A stretch of 37,174 nt of DNA from an uncultured Prevotella sp. (GCA_946623195.1 CAMOQW010000010.1:1-37174); one strand, 5' to 3'. Shown: positions 16,272 to 28,778, counted from the first letter of the stretch. Notes: generated by a model not told the origin, from the letters alone. Translations and numbers: made by a program.

Positions 16272-19200
16272 TTAAAAAATAACATTCAGTCCCACGGTCA
16301 CACTGCGCTGCTGTCCTTCGGGATCCCAGTGCTTCATCCAGTCTTTCTTGACAATGTAGAAGGGATTGTTGACAGTAGCATAGACACGTACCTTCTGCAA
16401 GGTAAGCGTCTTCAGCACACTTCTGGGCAACGTATAGCCAAGTGCTATGCGTTTCAGTTTGATAAACGACTGGTCGCAGTAGCCTAACGACTGATAGCCT
16501 ACATAGTCGAACAGCTTTCGGTTGCGCATCAGGCCAGGCAGGCTTGCACCTTCGTTGCTGCCCTCTACCCAATAGTCCATGTTGGTGTATTTGCCGCCAT
16601 TGTTGGGATCGAAGTTAGCCAGCGGACTCTCGCCCCAGTGTCCCCAGCGTGCATAGATATAGATGTTCAGGTCGAAGTCCTTATAACGGAAGTCGTTGTT
16701 GAATCCCATAAACCACTTGGGCGACTGCGATCCAATGTAGCTGATGTCCTTGTTCTGGTCGATGATGTGGTCACCGTCCAGGTCGGCCACCTTAATATCG
16801 CCGGGTTTGAAAGACTGCGTCTTGTCAGCATCTTTGAAATAGGTGGCAGCCTCTTCGGCCTCCGACGTCTTCCAGATACCCAAGTAGGTGAAGGTCTTGT
16901 ACGACTTGATGGGATGTCCGAGCATGAGGGTCGAAGTCTCCTTGTTCGTGCCGATCTGGATGTCCGTTCCGTCCACCAGGTCAATAATCTTCTCGCTGTT
17001 GGCCGAGAACGACAGTGTGCTGTTCCAGTTGAAGTCCTTGGTGACGATGTTGCGCGAGTTGATGGTGATTTCTACACCACGGTTGCGTGTGCTGCCAATG
17101 TTGGTGTAGGTGGCAAAGTTACCGTCGTTACCTGCGGTAGTGGGCAGTGTGCGCAGCAGGATAAGGTCGGTAGTCTTAGTGTTATAGTAGTCGAAGGTGA
17201 CACTGAGGCGGTTGTTGAACAGCATCAAGTCGAAACCGATGTCAAAGGTCTTCGACTTCTCCCATTTGGTGTCCTTGTTACCAATGAGGTTGTTCTTACC
17301 CAGGATGTATCGGTTGGCGGCGGTGTCTTGGAAACCGAAGCTCCAGTTGGCAAAGGTAACCCCCGACTCAGTACCATAGACGGGAATACCCGAGTTACCG
17401 GTCACACCATAGGTCAGGCGCAGCTTCAGGTCGTCGAGCCACGACTTCGTGTTCTTCATGAACGGCTCGTCGCTCATGCGCCAAGCAAAGGCTGCCGAGG
17501 GGAAGGTGTCCCACTTATGGCCGTCGGCCAGCACGGAGGCACCGTCGCGACGCAGCGAGGCGGTGAAGAGGTAGCGGCTCTTCCAGTCGTAGCTGATACG
17601 GCCTGCGTATGAGAAGTTCTGCTGCTTCTCGTATGCACTGCCGTGGATGGAGTGACCGTCGCCACCGTCGTTGCTGGCCAGGTTCCACCAGAGGTTGGAG
17701 GCCAGGGTCTGGTTGATAGAAGTAGCCGAGAGGTTGTCACCTGTCTTCTTGTTCCATGTTGTGAGCAAAGTCAGTGAGAGATGATGGTCTTCTGGCAGCA
17801 TGGTGAACTGGTAGGTCAGGATGTTGTTCCACTCTATGTATGCGCTTGAAGCTTTTTCCATACGGGCTGTCGACTGTTTGGTACCTGCGTCGATGACGGT
17901 GGCAGAGTTGGCATCAGCATAGTCGCCCCACGACGAGTTGACGAGGTGGGCATTCACCTGTGTGCGGAAATTCAATCCGTTGATGGGGTGAACATCCAAA
18001 TAACCATTAGCGACCACGTTGGTGCCGTAGCTCTCACGTGCATAGAGGTCGTCGCCAAGGGTATTGATGAGCGGATTGACATAACCGCTGGCCTCCAGCG
18101 GGCGCTCCACCATCTCGGTGCCGATGGTATAAGTGTCGTTTACGTCATCATAGACGCCGTAGGGTGAACCCAGCTGTATGCCCGTGGTAGGCGTGCTCTG
18201 GTAGGGAGAGTACTCACTGCGGTTATGGGTCAGCTGGAAGTTGACGCCTGCATCAATCCACTTGTGTACCTTGTGGTCGATGTTGGCACGCAGCGTATAG
18301 CGGTCGGAACCACCGCTCTTCTTCCACTTGTTGCCATCGTTGGCATAGCCCACACTGAAGCGGGCACTGGTCTTCTCGTTACCGCCACTGAGCGTAATGG
18401 TATGGCGGGTGCTCCAGGTGGTCGATTTCTGCAGTTCCTTGTCGTAGTCGGTCCAGATGCCTGCTCTGTATGCGGCGTATGCTGCATTGCTGCTGAAGAG
18501 GTTCAGGTCGTCAGCCGCCGAGTTCCACTGCCCGGCATTAGCCGCTGCTATGCGGTTGGCCTCATAGTAGTCGGAACCTGAGCGATAGTCAGGATGCTCC
18601 TCGCGGAAGGCTGCCGTTACATAGCCGTTGTACGACACCTGCATCTTGCCCTTTTCTGCCTTCTTGGTGGTGATGATAATCACACCGTTAGCACCCTGCG
18701 AACCATAGATGGCCGTTGACGATGCATCCTTCAGCACATCGATAGTCTCGATGTCGTCAGGGTTCAAGTCGCCCATCGATCCGCCCTGCACTCCGTCAAT
18801 AATGACCAGCGGGGCATTATTACCATTGATGGAGCGGTTACCACGGATGCGCAGTTCGCTGCCGTTTACGTCCAAACCGGTGATGCGTCCCTGTAGCGAA
18901 CTTGCCACGCTGCTGGTCGGCGTCTGCAAAATGGCATCACTCTTCACCTGAGCCACAGCACCCGTGACGTCACGCTTCTTGACGGTTCCGAAACCGATGA
19001 CCACCACTTCGTCCAGTCCCTGTGCGTCGGGTTCCATCTTGACCTCCATGTTGGCAGTAGCCTGCAAGGTGACGGTCTTGTAGCCTGTATAAGAGAACTG
19101 GAGTTTCTTACCCGATGCTCCATTCACAGTGAAGTTACCGTCAATGTCACTGATGGCACCACCGTTGGCACCAACGATTTTGACGGTGACGCCGATGAGC

Positions 19201-19367
19201 GGTTCGCCGTTTTCGTCTACTACATGACCTTTCACGGCCTTTGCCTGCTGTACGGCAGCAGGTTGACTGGGCGGGACTGCCATGCCGTTGCCTGCCAACG
19301 CATTGGCAGGCATGAGCATCGTTGCAACCAAGCCACAAGTCAGATAGACTTTCATAGTTTTTTCCAT
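16272..19367 (-). CDS. SusC/RagA-family TonB-dependent outer-membrane transporter
   Basis: This 1031-residue transporter imports oligosaccharides using TonB energy. Order of parts: a signal peptide (about 1-25), a carboxypeptidase-regulatory-like domain (about 45-115, VKGHVVDENGEPLIGVTV), the TonB box and SusC signature LDEVVVIGFGTVKKRDVTGAV (118-138), and the plug domain (about 133-240, including LKDASSTAIYGSQGANGVI). A 22-strand-type barrel runs to the C-terminus and ends in the aromatic residue Phe. No N-terminal signalling extension (STN domain) is seen, so control by an anti-sigma/ECF pair is less likely. No clear TAnnTTTG box lies upstream; an unusual array of ACTCGAGT sites sits about 95-150 bp before the start. 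It is cotranscribed with susD. Confidence 0.95.
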   Translation of the reverse strand: MEKTMKVYLTCGLVATMLMPANALAGNGMAVPPSQPAAVQQAKAVKGHVVDENGEPLIGVTVKIVGANGGAISDIDGNFTVNGASGKKLQFSYTGYKTVTLQATANMEVKMEPDAQGLDEVVVIGFGTVKKRDVTGAVAQVKSDAILQTPTSSVASSLQGRITGLDVNGSELRIRGNRSINGNNAPLVIIDGVQGGSMGDLNPDDIETIDVLKDASSTAIYGSQGANGVIIITTKKAEKGKMQVSYNGYVTAAFREEHPDYRSGSDYYEANRIAAANAGQWNSAADDLNLFSSNAAYAAYRAGIWTDYDKELQKSTTWSTRHTITLSGGNEKTSARFSVGYANDGNKWKKSGGSDRYTLRANIDHKVHKWIDAGVNFQLTHNRSEYSPYQSTPTTGIQLGSPYGVYDDVNDTYTIGTEMVERPLEASGYVNPLINTLGDDLYARESYGTNVVANGYLDVHPINGLNFRTQVNAHLVNSSWGDYADANSATVIDAGTKQSTARMEKASSAYIEWNNILTYQFTMLPEDHHLSLTLLTTWNKKTGDNLSATSINQTLASNLWWNLASNDGGDGHSIHGSAYEKQQNFSYAGRISYDWKSRYLFTASLRRDGASVLADGHKWDTFPSAAFAWRMSDEPFMKNTKSWLDDLKLRLTYGVTGNSGIPVYGTESGVTFANWSFGFQDTAANRYILGKNNLIGNKDTKWEKSKTFDIGFDLMLFNNRLSVTFDYYNTKTTDLILLRTLPTTAGNDGNFATYTNIGSTRNRGVEITINSRNIVTKDFNWNSTLSFSANSEKIIDLVDGTDIQIGTNKETSTLMLGHPIKSYKTFTYLGIWKTSEAEEAATYFKDADKTQSFKPGDIKVADLDGDHIIDQNKDISYIGSQSPKWFMGFNNDFRYKDFDLNIYIYARWGHWGESPLANFDPNNGGKYTNMDYWVEGSNEGASLPGLMRNRKLFDYVGYQSLGYCDQSFIKLKRIALGYTLPRSVLKTLTLQKVRVYATVNNPFYIVKKDWMKHWDPEGQQRSVTVGLNVIF

Positions 19368-19419
19368 GTCTTTGCTTCTTTTGGTTAGTAAATTTGTTAG
19401 ATTCGTTGTAAGTATGACG

Positions 19420-19426
19420 CAAAACA
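19420..19426 (-). promoter_or_regulatory. Weak promoter-like element before susC
   Basis: On the minus strand the sequence reads TGTTTTG, a degenerate -7 box lacking the TA. A non-consensus core would fit a promoter that needs an activator, but this is only a suggestion. Confidence 0.25.
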
Positions 19427-19459
19427 GGTGAACATGTCATCATCTTCTGCCTGAAAAAC

Positions 19460-19515
19460 TTCACTCGAGTCAAATCATCGATTGACTCGAGTGAAATGAC
19501 AAATCGACTCGAGTG
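19460..19515. promoter_or_regulatory. Three palindromic ACTCGAGT sites at exact 22-bp spacing (candidate operator)
   Basis: ACTCGAGT occurs at 19463-19470, 19485-19492 and 19507-19514. The first two sit in a perfect 14-bp inverted repeat (TTCACTCGAGTCAA / TTGACTCGAGTGAA, 8-bp gap). The 22-bp step is about two helical turns, so the sites face the same side of the DNA. It lies about 35 bp and more upstream of the weak susC promoter-like element. The regulator is not encoded in this window. Confidence 0.7.
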
Positions 19516-19567
19516 TTTGAATACAGGCAGCTGTTTGTCGATATAAAATGCCCGTTCGCTGAAAGTT

Positions 19568-19599
19568 TTTGCGGACGTCCCGAATTCTGTTTACCTTTG
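19568..19599 (+). promoter_or_regulatory. Orphan consensus promoter pointing against the DUF5703 gene
   Basis: TTTG at 19568-19571, a 20-nt spacer, then TACCTTTG at 19592-19599: one of the best promoter matches in the window. No convincing gene follows on the plus strand. The RNA would run into the 3' end of the minus-strand DUF5703 gene. Confidence 0.6.
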
Positions 19600-19670
19600 C
19601 ATCGTCAAAAACATAGAGATTCATACAGACAACATAAGGTAAGTAGTTTTTTCATGGTAATAGGATTGAT

Positions 19671-19703
19671 GGCCGACCGGCGCTGCGATAGCGTTGGTCG
19701 GTC
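19671..19703. other. Strong hairpin between orphan promoter and DUF5703 gene
   Basis: GGCCGACCGGCGCT pairs with AGCGTTGGTCGGTC (three G-T pairs) around GCGAT, giving a stem of about 14 bp. No T tract follows on either strand, so it is not a canonical terminator. It could stabilise the 3' end of a transcript from either side. Confidence 0.5.
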
Positions 19704-19722
19704 TGCGTGTGTCAAGGGGTCG

Positions 19723-21915
19723 TCAGTAGACGATGTCAACTTCGCGCTCCTTGGGTGTGACCTTTAGGTTGACGAGCTTTCCATTGCGAAGTTCGGCTTC
19801 GACGGTAGTGGCTCGCGAAGCATGTAGTTTGAAGCGGATGTCGCGGTCTTTGGGCCAGGCGGGGAAAAGATAGAGTTTATTGTCTACCTCTTGAAGCAAC
19901 ATCTCCTGCAGACCGATCATGGCCGAACCGCCCCAGTTATGGTCAGGCGTCCAGTCGAAGCCCGGCCCCCAGAAGGCGGGGAAGCGATGCGGACCGTCGG
20001 CCATTTTCAGTTGGAGCAACCGGTAGGCCTCGTCGGTCAGTCCGAGACAAGCCGCCCAGATGAGGTCTTGCTTCCACCCCACGTGCGAACGGAACTCAGC
20101 GGCGTGGTCACCCTGCCAGTAGGTTTTGCGGGCTATATCAAGGTCAGGTCGCCCTACCCCATACATGCGCCAGGGGAACACAGGGTAGAGTTGTGTGGTC
20201 TCTACGTTCTGCACCCGCTCGTAGTGCAGGGCCGGCAGTATCATGCTGTCGCGGACGGTGATGTCGGGCAGTCGGCGCAGCAGGGCCGTGTCGCCGATGG
20301 CTGCCGCTACGGTGCGCAGGGCAGCAATTGTGCTGGTAGAGTTGTAGGCCCCCTTGAAGGTCTCGCCGCCGGAGCCCGGATACAGCACCAGACGTCCGTT
20401 GCCATCTAACCGTTTGGCTCCCCGCAGGTTGGCCAGGTACTGGTAATGTTCGTCGAAGAAGCGCAGACACGAGCGTATCATCGGCATATATCGGTCGATG
20501 TCAAAGGGGGTATAGCGACGGGCTTCGAGTGCCATCATGCAGAATTCCAGGCAGGTGTCCCATTCATATTCCAGCCACGCGTTTCGCTCCATGCCCGGGT
20601 CGAAGTCCTTGGGGCGCTTGGTGCCATACTCCGGATAGCAGGGCAGTCCGTAGTTCTCCACCTGTTCCGACAGGCAGGCCCCCTCGTGGTCCCAATAGAG
20701 ACGCGACCGTTCTTCGGCATTCCTGTAGATGTTTCGGTAGAATTCCAGTTGCGGTATCAGCAAGTCGAAATCGCCGCTCTTCAGCATGGGCCAGTAGACC
20801 AGCCGCTGGTTTTGTGCCGTATGCACGCCCCCGCCCCAGTTGCGGAAGTCGGGCGACAACCGGTATTCGGGGGCCGTATTGACATATTCCGGGTCGAAGG
20901 TGAAGAGTCCGCCGTTGAACTTGGTGGGCCACGGGCCACGGGCATTGCAGCCCAGCATATACCGGAACAGTGTGTAGTTTCGGGAGATGGTGTCAGCCCC
21001 GTCGATGTAGCTGCGCTGCCAGAACTGTCGCCACCAGCGGCGCGCATTATGCCGGTCGTAGTTGTAGCGTACGGTCTTGTCGGTCTTGTTGAGCGTGGCG
21101 AGCCATTGCTCATAGCCGCCCTGGTGGGTGGCCAGCGTGATTTGCAGATGACTCCGGCGGCGTGGCTTCTCAGTGACGTACATCCAACCCTCAAACGGCG
21201 TGCTGGCATATTGGCCGTCCACTTTATCAACATAAACAAAACCTTCGCCCTGCATGCGTCCTCCGAAGATGAGCCGGCTGAGCGGATTGTAGAGCCGGTC
21301 TTTGACAGCCGTCATCTTCTGCTGTTCCACCGTAGCATCGAAAATGGTCTGCTCCCCGTTCTGGTGCAGGAAGGTGACAGTGCGTTCTGTGGCAACAATG
21401 CTGTCGTGATGAGTGACAAGGCCCTTGGGGGCAGCAAACTTATAGCTCGACTGGAAGGCCTCGCGCTTGGTCATGGTGATGTCACGCGTGCGCCAGTTCT
21501 CATAGGTGACGGCAATGCTGAGCTTCTCGCCACGTGTCTCGAAGTCTACATGCACAACGGGCTTCTGCACGTCGGCCCACAGCTGGATGCTGGTCAGTCC
21601 GTCGGTCACCTCGACGTATCCCTCGTTGAGATGCAGTATCTGGCGGAACTTGTTCATGTCGAGTCCAGGACTCAGGCTGATGCGGAACCGGCCCTGCTTC
21701 AGCAGTGTGTTGTTCTCGTCGAAGCAACCGGACCGGCTGAGGTAGAACAGCACGTCGCCGCCTTCGCTCCACACGTTCATACCTATATCGCCGCCTCCGC
21801 AGGGCATCGACTCGGAAGCATTCTTGCTGGCCGACTTCCATACATAGTCAGCGGGCTGTGCCGTTGCCGACCAGCAGGAAAGAATAAAAAAACAAAAAAA
21901 CAAGACGTGTTTCAT
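19723..21915 (-). CDS. Secreted DUF5703-type protein, glycoside-hydrolase-like
   Basis: This 730-residue protein has a signal peptide (MKHVLFFCFFILSCWSATAQ). The N-terminal domain begins DYVWKSASKNASESMPCGGGD and continues GMNVWSEGGDVLFYLSRSG, which I recognise as the DUF5703 type; it resembles the N-terminal beta-sandwich of GH95/GH65-like enzymes. The C-terminal two-thirds is rich in Trp, Tyr and Arg and looks like an (alpha/alpha) barrel, with blocks such as WPMLKSGDFDLLIPQLEFYRN, NAWLEYEWDTCLEFCMMALEAR and LYPGSGGETFKGAYNSTSTI. A glycosidase on side chains of plant glycans is plausible; catalytic residues are not established. ATG21915 is chosen because the longer frame begins with TTG over the divergent gene's promoter. 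It could be read in the same direction as the downstream PUL but has its own intergenic region. Confidence 0.75.
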   Translation of the reverse strand: MKHVLFFCFFILSCWSATAQPADYVWKSASKNASESMPCGGGDIGMNVWSEGGDVLFYLSRSGCFDENNTLLKQGRFRISLSPGLDMNKFRQILHLNEGYVEVTDGLTSIQLWADVQKPVVHVDFETRGEKLSIAVTYENWRTRDITMTKREAFQSSYKFAAPKGLVTHHDSIVATERTVTFLHQNGEQTIFDATVEQQKMTAVKDRLYNPLSRLIFGGRMQGEGFVYVDKVDGQYASTPFEGWMYVTEKPRRRSHLQITLATHQGGYEQWLATLNKTDKTVRYNYDRHNARRWWRQFWQRSYIDGADTISRNYTLFRYMLGCNARGPWPTKFNGGLFTFDPEYVNTAPEYRLSPDFRNWGGGVHTAQNQRLVYWPMLKSGDFDLLIPQLEFYRNIYRNAEERSRLYWDHEGACLSEQVENYGLPCYPEYGTKRPKDFDPGMERNAWLEYEWDTCLEFCMMALEARRYTPFDIDRYMPMIRSCLRFFDEHYQYLANLRGAKRLDGNGRLVLYPGSGGETFKGAYNSTSTIAALRTVAAAIGDTALLRRLPDITVRDSMILPALHYERVQNVETTQLYPVFPWRMYGVGRPDLDIARKTYWQGDHAAEFRSHVGWKQDLIWAACLGLTDEAYRLLQLKMADGPHRFPAFWGPGFDWTPDHNWGGSAMIGLQEMLLQEVDNKLYLFPAWPKDRDIRFKLHASRATTVEAELRNGKLVNLKVTPKEREVDIVY

Positions 21916-21936
21916 ACCGATAAGACGAAAAACGCG

Positions 21937-21944
21937 TAACTTTG
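21937..21944 (+). promoter_or_regulatory. Promoter -7 box of the metallophosphoesterase gene
   Basis: TAACTTTG, 22 nt before ATG21967, in the 51-bp divergent gap with the DUF5703 gene. No matching minus-strand box was seen. Confidence 0.65.
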
Positions 21945-21966
21945 CACCCAATTACCAAACACCGTA

Positions 21967-23058
21967 ATGAAAATGATGTGGATGATGGCTTTTATGCTGC
22001 TGCCTGTGCTGGCAATGGCGTATATCGGGTGGCATGTCTGGGTGATGCTGCCCTGTTCGTGGATATGGAAGTCGGCCCTGCTGCTGGTGATGGTTGCGTC
22101 GTTCAGCCTGCTGTTCCTTACCGTCAACCGTAAGTTTGACGGTCTGCCCCTGGAGGTGGCCTCGGGGCTTTACGAGATTGGCACCTCAAGCATCTTCGTG
22201 CTGCTCTATCTGTTCATGCTCTTCCTGGTGCTCGACCTGGGCAGACTGGTTCGCGTTGTGCCGCGCGCGTACCTTTATAATAATATGTGGACGGCAGGCG
22301 GTATTGCCGTGCTGATGTTCGGTCTGTTCCTCTATGGCAACCTGCACTATAAGTACAAGTATCGCGAGGCTATCAGCCTGACATCGCCGAAGCTGACCAA
22401 GACCTGGCGGCTGGTGCTGGCCAGCGACCTGCATCTGGGCTATCACAACCGTCGCGCCGAACTGGCACGCTGGGTAGACATGATCAACCAGGAGCACCCC
22501 GATGCCATCCTCATTGCCGGCGACATCATCGACGGCAGCATGCGCCCGCTGACGGAGGAGCGAATGGCCGAGGAGCTGCACCGGCTGCAGGCTCCCGTCT
22601 ATGCCTGTCTGGGCAACCATGAGTTCTATGCCGGCGAAACCGATGCCATCCGCTTCTATCAGGAGGCTGGCATCCGCCTGTTGCAAGACACCTGCGCCGT
22701 AGTCGGCGACCTGTGCATCATTGGCCGCGACGACCGTACCAACCTGCGCCGCAAGTCGGTGAAGGACCTGGCGGCCGATGTCAGTCACGACAAGTACACC
22801 ATCCTGCTGGACCACCAGCCTTACCACTTGGAGAAAGCCGAGCAGGCCGGACTGGACTTCCAGTTCAGCGGACATACCCACCACGGGCAGGTGTGGCCCA
22901 TCTCCTGGATTACCGAGTCCATCTACGAGTGTGCCTTCGGTGCTCACCAGCGAGGCCGCACCAACTATTACGTCAGTAGCGGCCTCGGCATCTGGGGCGG
23001 CAAGTTCCGCATCGGAACACGCTCCGAATATGTTGTGCTGACCCTTACACGGCCTTGA
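21967..23058 (+). CDS. Membrane-anchored calcineurin-like metallophosphoesterase
   Basis: This 363-residue protein has four predicted membrane helices in residues 1-125, then a binuclear-metal phosphoesterase domain. The metal-binding motifs are complete: ASDLHLGYHN (Asp154, His156), AGDIID (Asp186), LGNHEFY (Asn217, His218), and a late SGHTHHGQ. This layout matches YkuE/YaeI-like phosphodiesterases, some of which act on lipid headgroups such as UDP-diacylglucosamine; the actual substrate here is unknown. The start is ATG21967 (MKMMWMM), 22 nt past the promoter box. Its last 14 bp overlap the convergent gamma-carbonic anhydrase gene, leaving no room for a conventional terminator. Confidence 0.87.
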   Translation: MKMMWMMAFMLLPVLAMAYIGWHVWVMLPCSWIWKSALLLVMVASFSLLFLTVNRKFDGLPLEVASGLYEIGTSSIFVLLYLFMLFLVLDLGRLVRVVPRAYLYNNMWTAGGIAVLMFGLFLYGNLHYKYKYREAISLTSPKLTKTWRLVLASDLHLGYHNRRAELARWVDMINQEHPDAILIAGDIIDGSMRPLTEERMAEELHRLQAPVYACLGNHEFYAGETDAIRFYQEAGIRLLQDTCAVVGDLCIIGRDDRTNLRRKSVKDLAADVSHDKYTILLDHQPYHLEKAEQAGLDFQFSGHTHHGQVWPISWITESIYECAFGAHQRGRTNYYVSSGLGIWGGKFRIGTRSEYVVLTLTRP

Positions 23059-23593
23059 CTTCAGCGTCGCGGCTGAAGCGCGTAGCGGGATTCTCCTCCA
23101 TGTACCATCTGGCGTATTCCACATAGTGCTTGGCATTGTCAGTCTGTCCGGGGCGTACGGGCTTGATATACTTGGCAGGCACACCGCCCCAGATTTCGCC
23201 GGCAGGAATCTTCACGTTCTGCAACACCAGCGCACCGGCTGCCACAATGCTGCCCTCCCCTACTTCGCAGCCGTCCAGCAGCGTGGCGCCCATGCCTATC
23301 AGCGCACCGTCGTGGATGGTGCAGGCATGAACGGTCACATTATGGCCTATCGTCACATCCGAACCGATGTGCGTAGGACCGGTGTCGTGGGTCACGTGGA
23401 CGCAACTGCCGTCCTGTACATTCGAGCGGTCGCCGATGGTGATCGGGGCCACGTCGCCCCGCACCACAGCGCCAAACCATATCGAACACTCGTCGCCCAT
23501 CGTCACGTCGCCCACGATGGTTGCATTCTCGCTGAAATAGCAGTCACGGCCCCAGCGCGGAGCCATTCCCTTGTATGTCTTTATCAGTGCCAT
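23045..23593 (-). CDS. Gamma-carbonic-anhydrase-family hexapeptide protein
   Basis: This 182-residue left-handed beta-helix protein belongs to the gamma-carbonic anhydrase/PaaY-like family. Hexapeptide repeats run through most of the chain (GDVTMGDECSIWFGAVVRGD, then IGSDVTIGHNVTVH). The three zinc-ligand histidines of the family can be matched to His66 or His69, His84 and His89 (HVTHDTG, GHNVTVH). True carbonic anhydrase activity varies in this family, so the activity is uncertain. ATG23593 is used: the longer frame runs through the promoter box at 23619-23626, and MALIKTYKGMAPRWG is a typical family start. The 3' end overlaps the convergent metallophosphoesterase gene by 14 bp. Confidence 0.9.
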   Translation of the reverse strand: MALIKTYKGMAPRWGRDCYFSENATIVGDVTMGDECSIWFGAVVRGDVAPITIGDRSNVQDGSCVHVTHDTGPTHIGSDVTIGHNVTVHACTIHDGALIGMGATLLDGCEVGEGSIVAAGALVLQNVKIPAGEIWGGVPAKYIKPVRPGQTDNAKHYVEYARWYMEENPATRFSRDAEVKAV

Positions 23594-23618
23594 CTTGTTG
23601 TTGTCGTTGTTTCGTGTG

Positions 23619-23626
23619 CAAAGGTA
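23619..23626 (-). promoter_or_regulatory. Promoter -7 box of the gamma-carbonic anhydrase gene
   Basis: TACCTTTG on the minus strand, 25 nt before ATG23593. Confidence 0.7.
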
Positions 23627-23708
23627 GTAAAAATAATCGAGACGGCGACTGTTTCCGTTTCGAAAAGTTTCTGATACATATAGAAATGCCCGTCTGCTTT
23701 TTTCCTCG

Positions 23709-23716
23709 TATCTTTG
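23709..23716 (+). promoter_or_regulatory. Promoter -7 box of the xylanase-esterase gene
   Basis: TATCTTTG, 63 nt before ATG23780; the leader is AT-rich. No obvious -33 TTTG. Confidence 0.7.
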
Positions 23717-23764
23717 CAGCCGCAAAGACTACGCTGTAGACTGGCAAACTGAATTAATAACTAA

Positions 23765-25942
<2,178 letters not shown>

Positions 25943-25968
25943 ATACACCTTAATCATTAGTCTTGTTA

Positions 25969-26089
25969 TTGTTGCTGCAACAAATAGCGACTTTTCATGA
26001 AATAGCCAAATTATTCGGTCTAAAGTTACTGCCCCCACCCCTGCCCCTCCCCTTGCAGGGGCGGGGAGCAGTTGCGCCATACTGCGCAA
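25969..26089. repeat. Palindrome cluster, candidate interspersed element
   Basis: The gene-free interval 25943-26208 holds three inverted repeats: TTGTTGC/GCAACAA (25969-25983), a very GC-rich CCCCtCCCC/GGGGcGGGG hairpin (26044-26066), and TTGCGC/GCGCAA (26072-26089). Poly-C/G hairpins of this kind often occur as dispersed intergenic elements in Prevotella, but copy number cannot be judged from one window. Confidence 0.45.
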
Positions 26090-26208
26090 TAAGGGTAGGT
26101 CGGTATTGGGCGCATAGCACTCCATACGGGGCGACATGTTCCGGAAGGTGCCCGTGGTGAGCTGCATCTGGCGCGTCCACTTCAGGTAGCTGTTCCCGTT
26201 GCGGATAA
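26063..26208 (-). pseudogene. Possible coding remnant after GH97
   Basis: Immediately downstream of the GH97 stop, another frame stays open and reads like protein: [17 protein letters not shown], then FRNMSPRMECYAPN, then LPLLRSMAQLLP. It runs into the GC-rich hairpin and beyond without a recognisable domain. It could be a C-terminal scrap of a lost gene, or a translated repeat element. I recognise no family. Confidence 0.2.
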
Positions 26209-28455
<2,247 letters not shown>

Positions 28456-28463
28456 TTAGTCTG

Positions 28464-28643
28464 TTAGCGCTGTGTCAGTTGCAGCCAGTCATTGTAGCTG
28501 TTGATGAGGTAGGGGTCCTGTTCCGTACCCTGTCCGTTCCAATTTTGGCCCCATGCGTTGCCTGCCACGATGAGCAGCAACAGAGTGAGCAGATTCCCGG
28601 CCGTCCGTGACAGCCATTGATGATTGGATGTCTTATTCTTCAT
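28464..28643 (-). pseudogene. 59-residue remnant: signal peptide plus start of a secreted protein
   Basis: The frame begins MKNKTSNHQWLSRTAG, has a good signal peptide (LLTLLLLIVAGNAWGQ), and continues WNGQGTEQDPYLINSYNDW before stopping at residue 59. The last part resembles the start of GLUG or beta-helix surface proteins; compare GGDGTRENPFLISNAEEL in the pectate-lyase-like protein of this window. It therefore looks like the 5' end of a larger gene whose remainder was deleted, leaving promoter and leader in front of GH97. A genuine small secreted protein is the alternative. The start ATG28643 lies 42 nt after a promoter box; an in-frame TTG upstream overlaps that box. Confidence 0.55.
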
Positions 28644-28685
28644 ACTGTTATTTGTTTTGTTTTCGTTCTGTCGAAAAATATGGCG

Positions 28686-28693
28686 CAAAGATA
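28686..28693 (-). promoter_or_regulatory. Promoter -7 box of the remnant ORF and GH97
   Basis: TATCTTTG on the minus strand, with a TTG-containing stretch 16-20 nt upstream. It is the only good minus-strand box before GH97. Confidence 0.65.
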
Positions 28694-28778
28694 ATCATTT
28701 TTCTTGAAACAACGGTGATTTGGAGTGTTAAATCTGCCGCAAAAGATTTCTTACCATCCTGTTAGCGATAGGCAGATT

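Noticed and set aside
19460..19515. Intrinsic terminator upstream of susC
   Set aside because: The inverted repeat has no T tract on either strand, no gene ends here, and a third copy continues the same 22-bp period.
19654..19767. 37-residue ORF after the orphan promoter
   Set aside because: It overlaps the end of the DUF5703 gene, has no recognisable motif, and half of it is the hairpin; a noncoding RNA or vestigial promoter is more likely.
20446..21939. 497-codon open frame on the plus strand, antisense to the DUF5703 gene
   Set aside because: It mirrors the codon pattern of the real gene on the other strand, has no family motifs or promoter, and DUF5703 has a signal peptide and recognisable domains.
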